Assembly (NCBI GenBank): GCA_017311315.1
Contig: CM029610.1
Location: 8,184,236 to 8,248,235 of the forward strand
Source of the DNA: Dendrocalamus latiflorus
Lineage: Eukaryota; Streptophyta; Magnoliopsida; Poales; Poaceae
DNA length: 64,000 nt
Reading direction: 5' to 3'
Within the stretch, counting starts at the first letter, position 1. The number at the start of each line of letters is the position of its first letter. Of the stretch, positions 31,601 to 42,819 are shown piece by piece. The notes under the pieces are model-generated. The model was not told the DNA's origin, made no database searches, and saw only the letters and a list, made by a program, of their open reading frames with translations. The position numbers and the translations under genes were made by a program.

Positions 31601-34600
31601 AGCTTCAGATCCACGAAAAACAGCTCCACTCCACGAAATTTTACCCAAACGCTCCAGCTCCGCGAAATCTGGATCCACCAAAATCCTGGATCTAAGGGCC
31701 AGATCCATGGATTTCATGGAGCTCCTCAAGGGGTGCTCCACCGTGGAGTTGGGTGGTAATTACCCACCAATGCCACTGGTTACACACCCCATCCCACCAA
31801 AAGTGGCCATTCCCACCAAAACCTCAATTTCGTGGATCTGGAGCTGCTGTACAAGCCAAACACTCCATGGTGGAATCCCAGATCCACGGTGGAGCTGCTG
31901 CTCCAAATCCACGTTTTCAGTGGTGGAGCTCTCCCAAACAGGCCCGTAATAGCTCTCAGGTGTGGAAGTGACCTCAATCCCAAACATATATGAGAACCAA
32001 GATCAGTCATCAAAAATTGCTCACTGAGATGCTTCTTCATATATGTGATGAACAAAGAGTCATTACCAGTGATGAGCATGCCATCCACATACAGAAGAAA
32101 CAATGTCCTACCCTGAGGTGAGACATGGACAAAAAGAGTAGGATCGTGGAAACTGATAGTGAAACCGAAACAGTAATCATTGAGATAAAACATGCAAACC
32201 AGGCACGAGAAGCCTATTTGAGGCTATAAAGAGCACGGCGGAGATGATAGACATGCCCATCTAGAACTAAATACCTAGGTAGTTGCTACATGTAGATCTC
32301 CTCATGCAAAACACCATTAAGAAAGGAATTCTTAACATCCAGTTGAGAAATAAACCATCGGCGAATAGAAGCAACCGCAACAAGAGTGCAAACGATGGTC
32401 ATATGGGCAACAGGGGCAAAAGTTTCATCGTAGTCACGACCATACTCCTGCTGGAAGCTGCGAGCCACAAGACGAGCCTTGTAGCGCTCGATAATACCAT
32501 CAGACCGGATCTTAATCTTGTAAACCCACTTGCACGTGATAGGGTGAGCATGCACAGGTGTCGGTACAATATCCCAAGTCTCTATTTGCCAAAAAGCATC
32601 AAACTCCTCTACCATAGCGAGCTGCCACTCAAAATGAGGAGCGGCCTCACGATAAGAACTAGACTCAATGACAGAGAGAGCATGAACTGTTAGAGCAAAC
32701 CAAGGCGATCAGGAGACTGAAGGGATGTCCGGTCACGAAGAGCGTAACGAGAAGCATCATCAGGAGGATCAGATGAAGGTGTCGGCAAGATATCAAGTGA
32801 GGAGGCTAGTGAAGGACGAGAATGTCTGGAGTAGTGAACACTAGAGAAACGAGACGGTGGTGCTATGGGAACAAGAGGTGGTACTGAAGGAGGCAGCACA
32901 GAAGACGGGGTATAGAAGGAATCACTGAAGACAGACCAAAGGAAGACTGTGATAGTAGAAAAATGGGTGAAGAATCAGAAAGAGACAACCATGAGATCGT
33001 CTCCACGGTAGAAATGAGACAATGAGCCAAATATCGATAGAAGAAAGGTCGAGATTCGTCAAAGACAACATCACGTGAGATCATGATCCGTCGAGCAGAA
33101 GGATCATAGCAGCGATAACCCTTATGCTCAGAGCTATAACCAAGAAGCACACACTCAACTGACTGAGCATGGGCACCAAGACAAAAAGACTGGTAAAGAG
33201 TGCCCTACTAAAAAAACTGTCTAAAAGCGCCAGAACAGTATTCGCCAGCAGAATTACAACTAAAAGTACGGATGGAAGAATCAAACTTAGTACGAACCAC
33301 CGTTGCAAAGCTATGATAGATCGCAAAAAACTGACCACGATTAAACATAGGGAAAAGCTATATAAAACGGGAATAATCATTAATAAAAATCACATAAAAC
33401 TTATGCCCGCCTTTAAAGATAATAGGCGTAGGTCCCCATATATCTGAATAAACTAAATCAAAAGGACGAAAAGACAAGGACTCACTAGAATGTACAACCC
33501 TGACAAAACATGGTCATGTCAACAGTGACACGTTCAAGAACACCCTGACGAACTAATGAAGAAAGCGAGACCCACACAAGTGACCTAAACGATGATGCCA
33601 CTGCGCAAAAATTGTAGGGGTAGTGGCAACAGTGTTAGTGTAGGTAGACATTGAGATAATAGGAGCAACCGAACTGAACGGAAATGAAGGTGGTCAAGGA
33701 TGTAAAGACCTTGGCGATCGCTATGGCGCCGGCCAGTCCCAAGTATTGTCCCTGTCTATTGATCCTAGACGAAACAAGAGCGAAAGTGAAAACCAACCCT
33801 ACAGCCAAGATCAGTGAGCTGACCCACCAAGAGGAGCTACAAGGGTAAGCTAAGAAACATGAGAAACATCTGGAACAGAAAAGTCAGTAAACAAAAAGTG
33901 CCTTCACAACTAACAAAGGAGTATTGTCAGCTATCTGAACAGAGATAGGAAAAACATGAGATCCTACTGAAGTGAGAGAAGTGGAGTTTGGTGCCATGTG
34001 GAAAGAGGAACTAAAGACTACAACCCAAAAGATACCTGAAGAAGACGTCTGAGCTAGACTGACAGAACCTGCTGAACTATGAGAGAGCTGCTAAAGAATA
34101 GCCTGACAGAGCTGCTAATCAAAGTCACCTCGCTGAGAAGGTCCTGACGTGCTGATCTGTCCTCCCATAAAAGAAGGGTCTCTGCCCCCATTGGATTGTC
34201 TACCCCACGTGCCTTGTTCCACTTTTTCCACACCGCACAACTCTAGTAGTTGTGCATGAAGTTATTGTAGTAATTGCACTGAACTCCAGTTGATGCGAAA
34301 ATAGGAGCAAAACAAGGCACCTGAGCGGGGACTGTTGTCGAAGCAGAAACCGTCGGAGTAGTCGAAGAAGAACTAGTAGCAAGTACAGCCGAAATAGACT
34401 ATGGTGGTAACCCGCGGGGAAGCTCCTCAACGCGAAGCATCCAAAGAGTCTCGGTGGCAGTCAATCGTGGCGAGCAACTCAGCAGTTGAACCCTGACAGG
34501 CTCAAACTCTAGGCGAAGATGACAGACGTAGTCATAAAGGCCAAGGCGATCACGATCCGCCTTCTGCACCTGATCACACTCCTGGCAAAGCAGAGAAGCC

Positions 34601-36562
34601 AGCTTGTCCAGCTGCGCCAGAGACTAGCCAGGGTTCGGTAGTAGTCGTCAACAGAGGAGTCCTTGCGAAGCGTCTTCAGCTCACGCTTTAGTGAAAAGAA
34701 CTGAGCATCGCTACTCTACTAGTATCGCTCATGGAAATACTCCTAGATCTGACAAGTAGAGCGCAAACCAACAATGTCCGGCCGGATGGAGTCATCGAAG
34801 CTAACCACCAGGATGGCTCGAACACGGGCCTCATCAGCACACCAATACTCGAAGGCGTCAATGGCATACTGAAAGGCCTCATCAGCAGCAGCAGCAGCCT
34901 CTGCCTTCTTAGCGGTCTCATCTTCTGCAGGAGGTGTACAAGTAGGCTACCTGGGAGGAGGCTAAACCGGCGGTAGCAGACAAGATCGTGCACCGATTAT
35001 ATGTCCCCAGAGGCGGAGACCATCGAGCGTGATCTCCATGAGGAAGGACAACAACTTGTAGTTCATCCCATGGAGCTTTGTTCCCGAGAATAGGATTGCA
35101 GCTGATGGAATGGAAGCCATCGGTAAGCTACGTTGCGCGGATACTTCACAAAACTCACGTACCGGTATCGGATACTGTACCGGATACGGATACTGCCCCG
35201 ATACGCGCCGATACGTATCCTGTAAGTATCGGTGATTTATTGATTTTTCAGAAAAAGAAAATAATTCCGATACTTTACCGATACTTCCCTGATACTTCCC
35301 GGATACTTTTAAACCTAATACTCCCCACCCCCACCCCAGAGCCCCCCGATCCAAGTCTACCCCCGACACCCCACCCCAGAGCCCCCCCCAGATCCAATCT
35401 ACCCCGACCCCCTCGCCTGTACGCAAGAAATCTCGCCGCCGCCGCCTCAGCTCGCTTCCACATCGCCTCCGCTCGCCTGCCGCCGGCGAGCCCGTCGCCT
35501 CCCTCCGCCCGTCGACTCCTGCCGCCTCCGCCTCGCCCGTAGTCTCTCCCGCCGCCTCACCAGTTGCCTCGCCGGCCGCTTAGCCCGTCGCCTCCCTCCG
35601 CCCGTCGACTCCTGCCGCCTCCGCCTCGCCCGTTGCCTCGCCGGCCGCCTCACGCCCTCACCCGTCACCTCCGCAAGCCACCTCGCCCGTCGCCATGCCT
35701 CGCCTCCGCCGCGCCTCTGGCCGTCGCCTCCCGCCGCGCCTCCGGTGGTCTCCTCCGCCCGTCGCCTCCGCCGCGCCTCCGGTGGTCTCCTCCGGCCGTC
35801 GCCTTCGGTGGTTGCCTCCGGCCGTCGCCTCTGGTCGCCGCCTCCGCCCGTCAACTCCTGCCGCCTCCGCCTGGCACCTGGGCCGTCGTCGATGCCTCGA
35901 CTGCTCCAGAGCCTCCAGACTCCAGTATTCCCCTCTACTCAGCTACTCTGTGTCTCTGTCTGCTACTAGTGCTACATGCTACTGCCTACTTATATTTAGT
36001 TGTGGGAGATTGGAGCATGTGCGGGAGATTGGACTCTTTACTGACAATCCTTGGGTGTTTTTCTTTTCTCCCGTATGAATCATCTTGGAACCCTAGAACC
36101 AGAGCAATACCAGGGGTGCTTTGATGTGTTGCATCGTTCAATGTGTTACAGCATGGTATTATAGGTTCATTGGATTTGACCCGATAGTGATTGAAAATTT
36201 TGATCTTTTCGATAGCTCTGTGATGCGATTCCTTCAAATTGCCTTCAAATTGAATATCTGGATGCATTTTGGGCAATTGCAATTTATTTTTATTGGTGAA
36301 TTGTATAGCTTAAACAGTTTAGAACTGTTTCTCTTTTTTTTTCCGGTTGCATTTCATATGGTCTGTTGCACAAGTCTCGGTGGTATTTGACTGCCTAAAC
36401 TCTAGAACTAGAATTGAAGGGTTGAACCTTGGAGGGGTTACATTGTTGGCATGTGCTCTTGCTAGTTGTTTGTTTATTTACTATTTGTTGTGCTGCTATT
36501 TATTTCATTATAGCCGTATCGCCGTGCTCTTGAAGAATTCATTTTTTTTTTATTTTTATTTT

Positions 36563-36618
<56 letters not shown>

Positions 36619-39600
36619 ACGTATCGCCGTATCGGTGTTTTTAGGAAAATGGCGAATCGCGGTATCGCGTATCCGTATCCGTATCGGGGTACCTGGGTAA
36701 CATAGTCGGTAAGCAACATGGACAACACAGTGACCAAGGCAACGAAGTCTAACAGGGGGGCGTTGGACTGTGTAGCGGTTAGATCAACATTTTTGTGATT
36801 TTTTTATTTTTTTGGGAGACAAATTCTAATAAAAGGAAACTGTGGATCGATTTCCTTTTAAAAGACGCTTTCTATGGCTACAGAGATGGCGACGGGCTCG
36901 GCCCAGGCGGACAGCGACAACGGCGCTCTGGCGATGGTCAACGGCGGGCGGTGCACGCACGGGCATGGCTCTAGCTAAGGGAGCGCTCTGGTGTGGGCTT
37001 GGCCCGCGTCAACGCCAAATCCACGTGGGTCAACACCGAACAAGGAGGAGGTAACACCAAGGAGCAACGCGACAGCAGAGGCGAAGGTAGGCTCGGCCGA
37101 CGTCAGCATCGGATCCGCGCAGGGAGACGACCAAATGGGGAGGCGACGGCTGCCCACGTCGGTGCCAGATCCGTGAGGGGAGGTGTTGTCGGGTGGCAGC
37201 GTCCTCAGGCGCAGCACCCATAATGGTCAAGGACAGTGGCGACCAGATCCGTGTGGCGGCGACGACAGCCTTTGACAATGGCGGCAGCAGTAGTGGGATG
37301 GCAACGTAAGGAGCTAGGGTAGTGCCCTAGGTCTGATACCATATTATGAATATTATGTGTATATTCATGGAGCTCAATAGGCAGTATACATAAAAAGTAC
37401 AAGGGAATATGCCCTATACATAAAAGGAAATACAAAGAATATGCCTATTCTAACATATTCCAGATACAAAAACGCCAGAAGGGAGAGAGTCAAAGACCTT
37501 ATTAACCAACTCACTTCATGGTCACATACACACACTCACACCAATAATGTTCTATTAAGTATTAAACATGAAAGAGAATGCCTAACAGCAGGCAGCTTTG
37601 CGGAACCATTAAATAAGTAAATAATAACGTATTGTCTGATGATAATAAATACTTCTCAAGTTGTGAGTAAAGTAATAATATTATCAGTTGTCACTGAAAT
37701 TAACAGACTCCGCTGCAGTGCAAGCAAATGCAAGCAATTACCAAATACATATAAAACACTCAGCCACAAATATTAATATGACAAGTCATGTATATGTGCT
37801 ATATCAAAGACCAATTTGTTTATTTCAATGATCCAGTCATCAAAGAAAGAAACCTAAACACAGTCATAATATTACAGAGATGCATAGTCAAAGTATTATT
37901 TTACCTCAAGAATCCACCCAATGTATTTAACATTGTTGACATGCTGGTTGATATCAAGGTCGGCCCATCGAGGCTGCATCACATGCCAACAGGCATAAAT
38001 TTTAAGAAAACTACCTTAACAAACTTAGGTCAGCTTATGGCGTGTGAAGAACTTACAGTCAAACCTGTTCGAACATATTTCATAGCGGTAGCACCAGTAC
38101 CACCATGCTCTGCTAGTTTTGGAAGTTTTCGGTTGTCTTCATCATCAATAGCAGTGCGCTCAAAAAAGTATGGTCCTATTTCAGTCCGCACTTCATCTGG
38201 AATTCTTGAAAGCTTTCTAGTAAGCCTGTGCATCATAACCCATTTACTGCACATTTGGCCAAAAAAATAAAATAGGAGAATACATTAGCAGGTGAAATGG
38301 CCGGATTCCAGCAGGCTGTGACACTGTGCACTAAAAACTAGTAGGTGTACATATATGAACAGCAATACGGCAGGGAGAAACAGTCAAATAGTAAATGTTA
38401 ATGACGTTATGTGATTAATTCGAGTGAGGATAAGATCAAGATGGAAAACCTTGTAGCTCTCAATATAGTCTGGCCTGTATTACAATCACGTAAATGCCAA
38501 TCCCGACGCATTCCATTTTTACCGTGACCACTAACCCATGTATCTACTCCAACAGTATCACCCCTGTGTAAAAGCGAACAAAAATCAGTTAGAAATTTGA
38601 CACACAGGACCAAACAGCCCCAAATTGATTTCAGTCAATGAAGCTGAAGTAAACATTCTTGTCTCAGATATGCAATTCAGCCAAACAGAAACAAATTAAG
38701 AAGGCGTAACTTTATTAGGGACTCTTTCCAAGTTGATGTTCCAATGAAACTGGACACCAACCACCTACTTTTAAGTATCACTTTCACATTTATCATCAAC
38801 AACCTCCAGACAGCATTGAATTAGGTAGAAGCTCCACACAAGTAATTTCTTGAGTGCAATGAATTACTCAAACAGGTTCATGTCAAAATCAAGCCAGGTA
38901 TAATTTCTGCATTGCAAAGTGCAAAGTGAGAAGAATCAAAGGGGAAATACCCAAATAAGCAAATAAATCATCCCAAGTTACCCACCCATTGTGGTCTTGG
39001 ATCCACTAGGATAGAGAAGCAAGAACATGTGTGATGTGTCATTTGACCCCTTCAGACCATTTGATTAGAAAGGAGGGCTGTGGGATTGAAGCATGCGAGA
39101 CATTCATATTTTCTCGCAAGACGACTGACTGCGCTGTGCACATTAATTTCTTACACATTTCAACTCAACCATCATATTTCCAATCGAACAGTCTAAAGAG
39201 GCTGAATGGATGCCATAAAATTGCTTCTCCTTTGCAAAATATTCTCTTTCTGCCTATTGGTTTATGATAGGATCACAGCATGAATGAAAAGGCAGAGGAA
39301 TTAACCACAATCACCCCTAGCTGGGCAGCTTTACGGCACCACATTATTAGCATTTCACGAAGAGAGTTATCACTTAAAGCCAGGAACTACAGCAAATTCA
39401 GCCTGAAACAACAGGGGAAAAAACAGGAATAGGATAGTTTCCAAACTTTACCAGCTTGGATACTGCTCGACCAGGACCTGAATTTGACTGACAACCCAGA
39501 ACAAGTTCCGTTTGCTCATCTCCGGCGTGGAACCAAAGCCGTCACCTAGCAGTCCGGCACTCTTAACATGATTGAGCGCCGTCTCCTGAACCAAGAAACA

Positions 39601-40166
39601 AAATGAAACTTCCTCAGCATCCACAATGAGCACCTACAAGAACAATTATACGCTTCACAATTCCTCACCTGCAAATGATTCATAAGCGTCTCTATTGATG
39701 CCGTCCTGTCAGCCCCAATCTCATACGACCGGATGGAGAAATCCTGCCGGAACACGAGCCCGTCCTGTGTGATCCGGCCGAACCCGAACGTGTCGGTGAG
39801 CATGTCTGGGCGCTTGGGTTTCCAGTCGAGCAGCGTCCACTGCCACTCGGCAGCCAAGAAGATGGTCGTGATGGCCGCGAGGAGCATGCTCCAGTCGGGG
39901 AGCTGGTTGTAGAACGTCCTCGGCGACGCCGGGGAGCGGACCGCCTCGTCCTCCCCGTCGGCCACCGCCGCCTTTCCGCCGTTCACCTTGGGAACGGCGT
40001 GCACGCGAGTCCTCCCGGCTCTCACGGCGGCCGCCGGCGCGCCCGTCTTGGTGGCGACCCCACGGACGTCCAGGCTGTCCGGGGGCTCGCCCAGGGCGTT
40101 CTTGGACGCTGGCGCCGGCGCCGGCGACGCCGGGAAGAACGCCGAGGAGGCGATGGAGGCGGCCAT
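28624..40166 (-). CDS. FATB: Acyl-ACP thioesterase, FATB type (plastid), six exons
   Basis: Exons on the minus strand: 39669-40166, 39452-39585, 38450-38563, 38057-38246, 37905-37973, 28624-28890; all borders are GT..AG, phases agree and no stop interrupts. The 1272-bp coding sequence gives 423 residues, normal for FATB. Residues 1 to about 70 are Ala/Pro/Ser-rich, a chloroplast transit peptide. About 91-111 (DWSMLLAAITTIFLAAEWQW) is the hydrophobic segment typical of FATB. Two hotdog halves follow: RQDFSIRSYEIGADRTASIE, KNGMRRDWHLRDCNTGQTIL and IPDEVRTEIGPYF. Catalytic-site signature LDINQHVNNVKYIGWILE (Asp319, Asn321, His323) and ECGRDS (Glu357, Cys358) are present; WRPKG lies near the end. 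The enzyme hydrolyses saturated acyl-ACP, mainly palmitoyl-ACP, in plastids to release fatty acids. The last intron is 9014 bp and holds nested transposons. Confidence 0.95.
29474..29846 (+). repeat. Probable solo LTR of a Tat-like gypsy element in FATB intron 5
   Basis: It begins TGTATTGGGAGAGTGGCTCC and ends ATAACTACAACA. It parallels the Tat LTR at 2203-2446 (GTGG.CCC, TAGCCCAATCGGCCC, GGGGCATTTGTG). It contains a plausible TATA box (CTATAAATA, about 29659). No 5-bp target duplication was found, so the right border is uncertain. Confidence 0.45.
29856..29959 (-). repeat. 3' LTR of the copia element
   Basis: Read leftward it runs from the GTTAGAATAGGCATATTC end to ATATTCATAACA, about 104 bp. 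It matches 37342-37455 with substitutions and a short gap. Confidence 0.8.
30612..31325. mobile_element. Non-autonomous hAT-like element (copy A) in copia pol
   Basis: A 714-bp element, ends CTATGTTGTCACGGCGAC.. and ..GATAACATAG (inverse CTATGTTATC). A perfect 8-bp duplication CTCCCAAC lies at 30604-30611 and 31326-31333. Excising it rejoins the copia RNase H frame. The subterminal regions have GCCTAGGCGCCTAGGCG and GACGCCTAGGCGTCGCC. The core (30785-31140) is very GC-rich (GGCGGAGTCG-like repeats) and gives spurious open frames. Left half resembles the right half of the copy at 7854-8636. Confidence 0.88.
31334..31477. repeat. 48-bp tandem triplication within copia pol
   Basis: Three head-to-tail copies starting at 31334, 31382 and 31430 (unit AAGATAGCAATATCAATTAG.., ending ATCAATGGCACG). 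They are nearly identical; the middle copy differs at a few bases. The unit is 16 codons, so the pol frame is kept. Confidence 0.9.
31577..31945. mobile_element. Tourist-like MITE in copia pol
   Basis: A 369-bp element with perfect 25-bp inverted ends (GGGCCTGTTTGGGAGAGCTC.. continuing CACCA; inverse at 31921-31945). It is flanked by GTA (31574-31576 and 31946-31948). Removing it restores a copia frame ending YLSQQKYIQDLLD. The interior is rich in GGATCTGGAGCTGC and TCCACGGTGGAG motifs. Confidence 0.88.
34200..35120 (-). pseudogene. gag: Copia gag, degenerate
   Basis: From an ATG at 35120 the minus strand reads MASIPSAAILFSGTKLHGMN and ITLDGLRLWGHIIG, the N-terminal block of copia gag. Then come AKKAEAAAAADEAFQYAIDA, RVRAILVVSFDDSIRPDIVG and DSSVDDYYRTLASLW, with stops and frame changes. 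A knuckle-like region is not clear. The hAT-like insertion at 35128-36705 sits seven bases upstream of this ATG. Confidence 0.65.
35128..36705. mobile_element. Non-autonomous hAT-like element (copy B) upstream of copia gag
   Basis: A 1578-bp element, ends CTACGTTGCGCGGATAC.. and ..GGTAACATAG (inverse CTATGTTACC). A perfect 8-bp duplication TCGGTAAG lies at 35120-35127 and 36706-36713. Subterminal regions at both ends are packed with TATCGG/CCGATA motifs (for example CCGGTATCGGATACTG, ATCCGTATCCGTATCGGGG). The middle has a C-rich core (35330-35900, CCGTCGCCTCC repeats), an ordinary segment, then an (AT)n tract. No transposase. Confidence 0.88.
36567..36616. repeat. (AT)n microsatellite
   Basis: About 50 bp of uninterrupted AT dinucleotides inside the hAT-like element; self-complementary. 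Confidence 0.9.
36714..37330 (-). other. Copia untranslated leader
   Basis: The segment between the primer site (37331-37341) and the insertion upstream of gag. It is moderately GC-rich with short open frames on both strands and no domain. Confidence 0.5.
37331..37341 (-). other. Primer-binding site of copia element
   Basis: On the minus strand TGGTATCAGAC directly follows the right LTR, complementary to the 3' end of initiator methionine tRNA. Confidence 0.8.
37342..37455 (-). repeat. 5' LTR of the copia element
   Basis: Read leftward it begins TGTTAGAATAGGCATATTC and ends ATTCATAATA next to the primer site. Partner of 29856-29959. Confidence 0.8.
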
Positions 40167-40269
40167 AGAAGGTACACAACTGCCGCGCCGAATCAAACCG
40201 CCGTATTGCTCGGAGATCTCGAGCTGAACTGAGAGGAGAGGAGCATTAAATTTCCAGAAAGGCGGCAAC

Positions 40270-41384
40270 TTTATGATTAATCGACTACAGAGGACAAGAA
40301 TTCTTGCACGGAAACATCCCCGAATAGGCGCCGAATTCTTGGAGGCGGAGAAGAGACTCGGGGGAATACTAGTACTACTAGCTAGCAGCTAGTACCAATT
40401 TGTCAAAGGCGAACTCTTTGAATAACGCAAGTGGAAATTTTTTTTACCATGGTTGGCAAAACCACCCCCAAAAAAACAATAAAATTCCAAGCCTACGTAT
40501 TCAAGAACTCATCCTTTCAAAGCTGGAGATAAAAAAAATAGCACGAAAATCCAACCTTTTCAGCCGAGCTTGTTAGTTTATTTTGCAAGAAAATAAAGTG
40601 GTTATACTTTCTACGCCAAAGAATTCCCAAACACGGTGAAAAGAAGAAGATGGCAACGCCGGAGTGACGCCAGGAGGAGCCGCCGAGAGCCCGAGACGAA
40701 CCTCACAAGCCCTCCCTTCTACGTTGTGCCCGCGCCGCCGTCACTGGCCTCGGCGATCGTGCTGCGTGGGGCTCGGCCCGGGTGGTGGCTCCCTCTGCAG
40801 TCTTGCAGTCTGCACGCCGGCATCAGATGTGGGCCGCGTTTTTAAAAGCTAAATTCGGGGTGATTCCATTGACTCTTCTGCCCCCTGAGGCGGAACGTAG
40901 TGGTGGTGGACTCGGGAATCGGGAGGCAAAATTGGAGGGAGAATCTGGCGCCGCAAGGAAGCTTCTCGTGGCATTGAGCGAACACGGACAGAACAATGTG
41001 TGAAAATGACGAACGAAGCTTCCTGTTTCCTTTTCTCTATCTTCCTCATATTTTTATCGACATAGTAAAAATTTAAAACATTTTTTTATTCTCTGATATT
41101 TCTCTAGTGCTCTGGATCATCGCCACGTCGACAGAAACATAAGAGAAATACAGAGAAGGGAACAGGGAATCTGCCTTCGAAAACAACATCCTTTAGGAGT
41201 TTACATTACCGAGCGAACGACGAGTATGCACGAGCGCATGGCTATGATCAGGTAGTGCATGGTTCGCATTGATTCAGCGCCGGTGGCCGTTTCGTATGCC
41301 GGCTCCACCGAATGGTCGACGTCGCCGATGGGTGCAATGCCATACCAGGCGAAAGAGATGAGGCACCCAATTAGGTCCCACTTC
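40270..41384. other. FATB upstream region, no other gene
   Basis: The minus-strand FATB leader and promoter should lie here (40167 onward). A GC-rich stretch (40650-40850) and purine-rich tracts occur. No unambiguous TATA box at a plausible distance could be chosen, and open frames lack domains. Confidence 0.4.
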
Positions 41385-41652
41385 AAATAGTTTAAGTTTT
41401 TGGTTTATAACTTTGTCCGTTAGTTTTTACTAAAATTACATTGTAGCGGATGTTAGCTTTTTCTGAGTCATTTAATTAAAAAAAATAAAAAAGTCATTAT
41501 ATCGTCATGGACAATACAAGAGAATATAGAAAGAAAAAGCAAAAAAATTAAAATAAATTGAAATTAGAAACCAATATATTCCAAATAAATTCTAGTTTAA
41601 ATAATCTAAAAACATAAAATAAACAGAAAGTGAGATTGTTTAGAGTAAGGTT
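41385..41652. mobile_element. Decayed MITE, inverted relative of 27096-27338
   Basis: It contains GTAGCGGATGTTAGCTTTTT and a GACAATACAAGAGAATATAG block in the inverse order of the element at 27096-27338, and ends near TTGTTTAGAGTAAGG. Termini are worn and no target duplication is seen. Confidence 0.4.
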
Positions 41653-42000
41653 AACTAGGCCGCACATGTCATATTGCTCTCGCTTCCTAATATAAAGAAG
41701 CGCGCTTGCTAGGGCCACTCCATAATTAATAAACGCTAGTAATTGTTCATGGGACCATGGGATGGGCTAGTGAGGCAATTGGATCGATCAGAGTCACGCG
41801 CTTATTCTACACGTAGCTACTAAATAGTGTTGCTATATATATAATTCTATACTAATAATATTGTTATACCTCTTTATCTCACATATATATAGAGAGACAT
41901 ACCTTTCAAGTTATGGTTGAACCCGTAATGGCAAAGACGTACGCGTGTGGGTGACCCGAACAAGATCTTGATCGCGAGCTGCTTATTTATAGTTCTCAAA

Positions 42001-42190
42001 GGTACAATTTTTTTAGCTTCTTTTAAATAAATAAGATGATTTTTTTTCACCGTTACTTTGAAGCGGAGTATCGAGACAGTTTTTCAAAATGGTTTATCGA
42101 TATTCGATTTTTTTCGTATAAACGATTACGTTATAGTAAAATCATCAATCACAACTATAAATCACCCGTCGCAGCCAAAAATAACGTACC
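42001..42190. mobile_element. Short MITE
   Basis: A 190-bp element, ends GGTACAATTTTTTTAGCTTC and GCAGCCAAAAATAACGTACC, flanked by CAAA on both sides. The interior (TTTGAAGCGGAGTATCGAGA, CAGTTTTTC) resembles the Tourist-like elements at 13381 and 14872 and the candidate at 10133. Confidence 0.6.
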
Positions 42191-42555
42191 CAAACTCATC
42201 AATCCATTGGCGAGCGCTTCGGTTGGGATGACTACCGCCGAAGCATAACTCCACCGGCCGGCGGCCGGATCGATCCCAAAGCCCCAACCGTTGTACAGCG
42301 ACGTCTAACAAACAACAAACATACTTTGGGTTTTTGATGCATCTGACGAGTGACGACTACCAACTTATCAATGTTTCCGTTTGGTGTTGTGGAGCGCATG
42401 CGCTTGGGTCGGTTGGGATTCGATGCTTGGGATGCTCAAACTTTCGCGTGAGGCGAGCAAATAGACAGTAAGCTGCAGAGTCAAATCTACAAATAAACAG
42501 TTTGTTCCTTTTAACTTTTCAATAGCTTTTGACTTCTCTCCGTAATCAATGAACA

Positions 42556-42813
42556 GGGCGTGATCATTTTGACTTCAGCTTTTAACTTCCGGCTTATTTT
42601 TCACTATTCATAAGTTTCGTCTTTTTCTGAACTTTGGCTTTTTGTTGAGCTTTTTTGCCGGTTCTTTTTCCCCGTATTTGTTTGTATTATACGTAATGGG
42701 CTAACATATTTTTAAATTTAATTATGCTAAATAAGCCTCTATCAGCTACAGTGTTTTTTCAGTCAGCTACAGTGTTTTCAGCCATAAGCCATCAAAAAAA
42801 GCCCAAATGAAGC
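42556..42813. mobile_element. MITE (family 1, copy 3)
   Basis: Starts GGGCGTGATCATTTTGACTT and ends AAAAGCCCAAATGAAGCG. The interior matches 24239-24519 and 26450-26722 (CCGGCTTATTTTTCACTATT, GTAATGGGCTAACATATTTT). Confidence 0.75.
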
Positions 42814-42819
42814 GTAAGT

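Larger units (their letters stand above)
30050..33800 (-). pseudogene. pol: Copia pol (integrase, RT, RNase H), degenerate
   Basis: Read on the minus strand. Integrase remnants (about 33800-33060) include SFRPFDLVYSDIWGPTP, FYVIFINDYSRFIYLF and HSFATVVRTKFDSSIRTF. Reverse transcriptase (32700-31950) has WVYKIKIRSDGIIERYKARL, YGRDYDETFAPVAHMTIVCT and QLDVKNSFLNGVLHEEIYM; the catalytic box reads YVDGMLITGND, so the second Asp of YVDD is Gly. After two insertions and a 48-bp triplication the RNase H follows: THPDIAYAVHILGQFM, LSDSIGVISTAP and MKHELTKHIDMDA at about 30600-30060. Copia gene order is clear. Stops are frequent. Confidence 0.8.
29856..37455 (-). mobile_element. Ty1/copia retrotransposon, decayed, in FATB intron 5
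   Basis: Short LTRs of about 104 and 114 bp lie at 29856-29959 and 37342-37455 (TGTTATGAATATTAT.. and ..GCCTATTCTAAC). The primer site TGGTATCAGAC (minus strand, 37331-37341) abuts the right LTR, so the element is transcribed leftward, antiparallel to nothing: the same strand as FATB. gag then pol remnants follow in copia order (integrase before reverse transcriptase). Later insertions: 35128-36705, 31577-31945 and 30612-31325. No clear 5-bp target duplication remains. It is full of stops and non-functional. Confidence 0.8.

Noticed and set aside
35447..36124. Ser/Pro/Arg-rich open frames up to 186 codons
   Set aside because: They come from the CCGTCGCCTCC-repeat core of the hAT-like element at 35128-36705.
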